5,284 nucleotides of DNA, from NCBI GenBank assembly GCA_005889445.1, contig VBGS01000061.1, positions 1 through 5,284 on the forward strand. The letters run 5' to 3'. This stretch comes from Chloroflexota bacterium. GTDB taxonomy: Bacteria; Chloroflexota; Limnocylindria; P2-11E. This document shows positions 5,010 through 5,284 of this stretch, in pieces (the stretch's first letter is position 1; every line of letters starts with the position of its first letter). The notes beneath the pieces were generated by a model. That model had not been told where the DNA came from. It saw only the letters and a list, made by a program, of their open reading frames with translations, and made no database searches. Both the position numbers and the translations under genes were made by a program.

Positions 5010-5284
5010 TCAGCGCGGACTGACGACGATCGAATCCGGGGTGCGCACGTCGAGGTAGTCTAGCTTTCGCTGCGGGTTCTCCCGAAGGAAGCGTCTCGCG
5101 AGCGCGATCTTCTCTTCCATCCGTTCCGCGCCTCCGAACCTGATCTCCCACCCCGCCGTTCGCAGGACGAGGCCATTCGCCCCCGCAGCGAGCACGACGC
5201 GCAGCGAGTTCGCGTCCGCGCGCAGGTCCTCAGGGCGCAGCCGGGCGAGCTTCATCGCCGCATCGACGAGGGCGGGGTCCAGAC
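5010..5284 (-). CDS. ftsQ: C-terminal part of cell division protein FtsQ/DivIB
   Basis: Only the last 90 codons are in the window; the start lies upstream beyond base 5284. FtsQ/DivIB is a bitopic membrane protein whose extracytoplasmic POTRA and beta domains recruit FtsB/FtsL and control septal wall synthesis. The visible piece is the end of the beta domain: LVDAAMKLAR, then GLVLRTAGWEIRFGGAERMEEKIALARRFL with the family's G-x-E-hydrophobic-x-hydrophobic-G and E-K-x3-hydrophobic pattern, and the closing strand LDYLDVRTPDSIVV, the typical (hydrophobic)DVR-x-P motif. The identification rests on these patterns plus position immediately before sbp-ftsA-ftsZ. The TGA (5012-5010) abuts the sbp GTG. 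The C-terminus is short after the DVR motif, as in many Gram-positive-type DivIB proteins without a long tail. Confidence 0.85.
   Translation of the reverse strand, partial: LDPALVDAAMKLARLRPEDLRADANSLRVVLAAGANGLVLRTAGWEIRFGGAERMEEKIALARRFLRENPQRKLDYLDVRTPDSIVVSPR

Noticed and set aside
4002..5063. A 353-codon plus-strand open frame opposite ftsA, sbp and ftsQ
   Set aside because: It runs across three conserved genes and their junctions on the other strand; the translation is a low-complexity Asp/Arg/Val mix without a fold signature.
1..5284. Defence system, transposon, integron or phage remnant
   Set aside because: All large genes are conserved division or nucleotide genes in a normal order on one strand; no transposase, integrase, direct-repeat boundary or composition break is visible.

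Overview
The window is GC-rich (about two-thirds G+C by eye). Every gene I can support lies on the minus strand, so the biological order runs from base 5284 down to base 1. It holds the tail of a division and cell wall (dcw) cluster followed by DNA-precursor genes: ftsQ/divIB (C-terminal part), sbp (small basic protein), ftsA, ftsZ, a four-helix membrane protein, a 26-residue hydrophobic microprotein, a terminator/palindrome cluster, nrdR, and dcd (running off the window).

Organism: the order ftsQ-sbp-ftsA-ftsZ with the DUF1290 protein Sbp is typical of Gram-positive-type (Terrabacteria) lineages. FtsA argues against most Actinobacteria. High GC argues against most Firmicutes. The dCTP deaminase is very like the bifunctional enzyme of Mycobacterium. 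Chloroflexota (for example a Limnocylindria-like lineage) or a neighbouring phylum fits best; this is inference, not proof.

Layout: 5284-3450 is a tightly packed ftsQ-sbp-ftsA unit. The ftsQ stop abuts the sbp GTG and only 3 nt separate sbp from ftsA, so translation is probably coupled. A 159-nt gap then precedes ftsZ, which has a strong ribosome binding site. A 94-nt gap with a stem-loop after the ftsZ stop and a possible Shine-Dalgarno-masking hairpin leads to the membrane protein gene (2062-1439). The 26-codon ORF (1425-1345) follows, with a near-perfect Shine-Dalgarno sequence overlapping the previous stop codon. Between it and nrdR lie three strong hairpins: two palindromes sharing the core GGGGCAAGCCCC, and an 11-bp stem followed by a T-rich tract on the minus strand. 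Together they probably end the division transcript. nrdR (1157-612) is preceded by two sequences resembling NrdR boxes, suggesting autoregulation. dcd starts at 536 and lacks about its last 10 codons.

How the genes work together: FtsQ, FtsA and FtsZ build and anchor the septal ring, and Sbp is a conserved membrane companion of this cluster. NrdR (repressor of ribonucleotide reductase genes) and Dcd (dCTP to dUMP/dUTP) control deoxynucleotide supply. I see no defence system, mobile element, CRISPR array or RNA gene. The least explained part is the membrane protein plus microprotein pair and the palindrome cluster after it.
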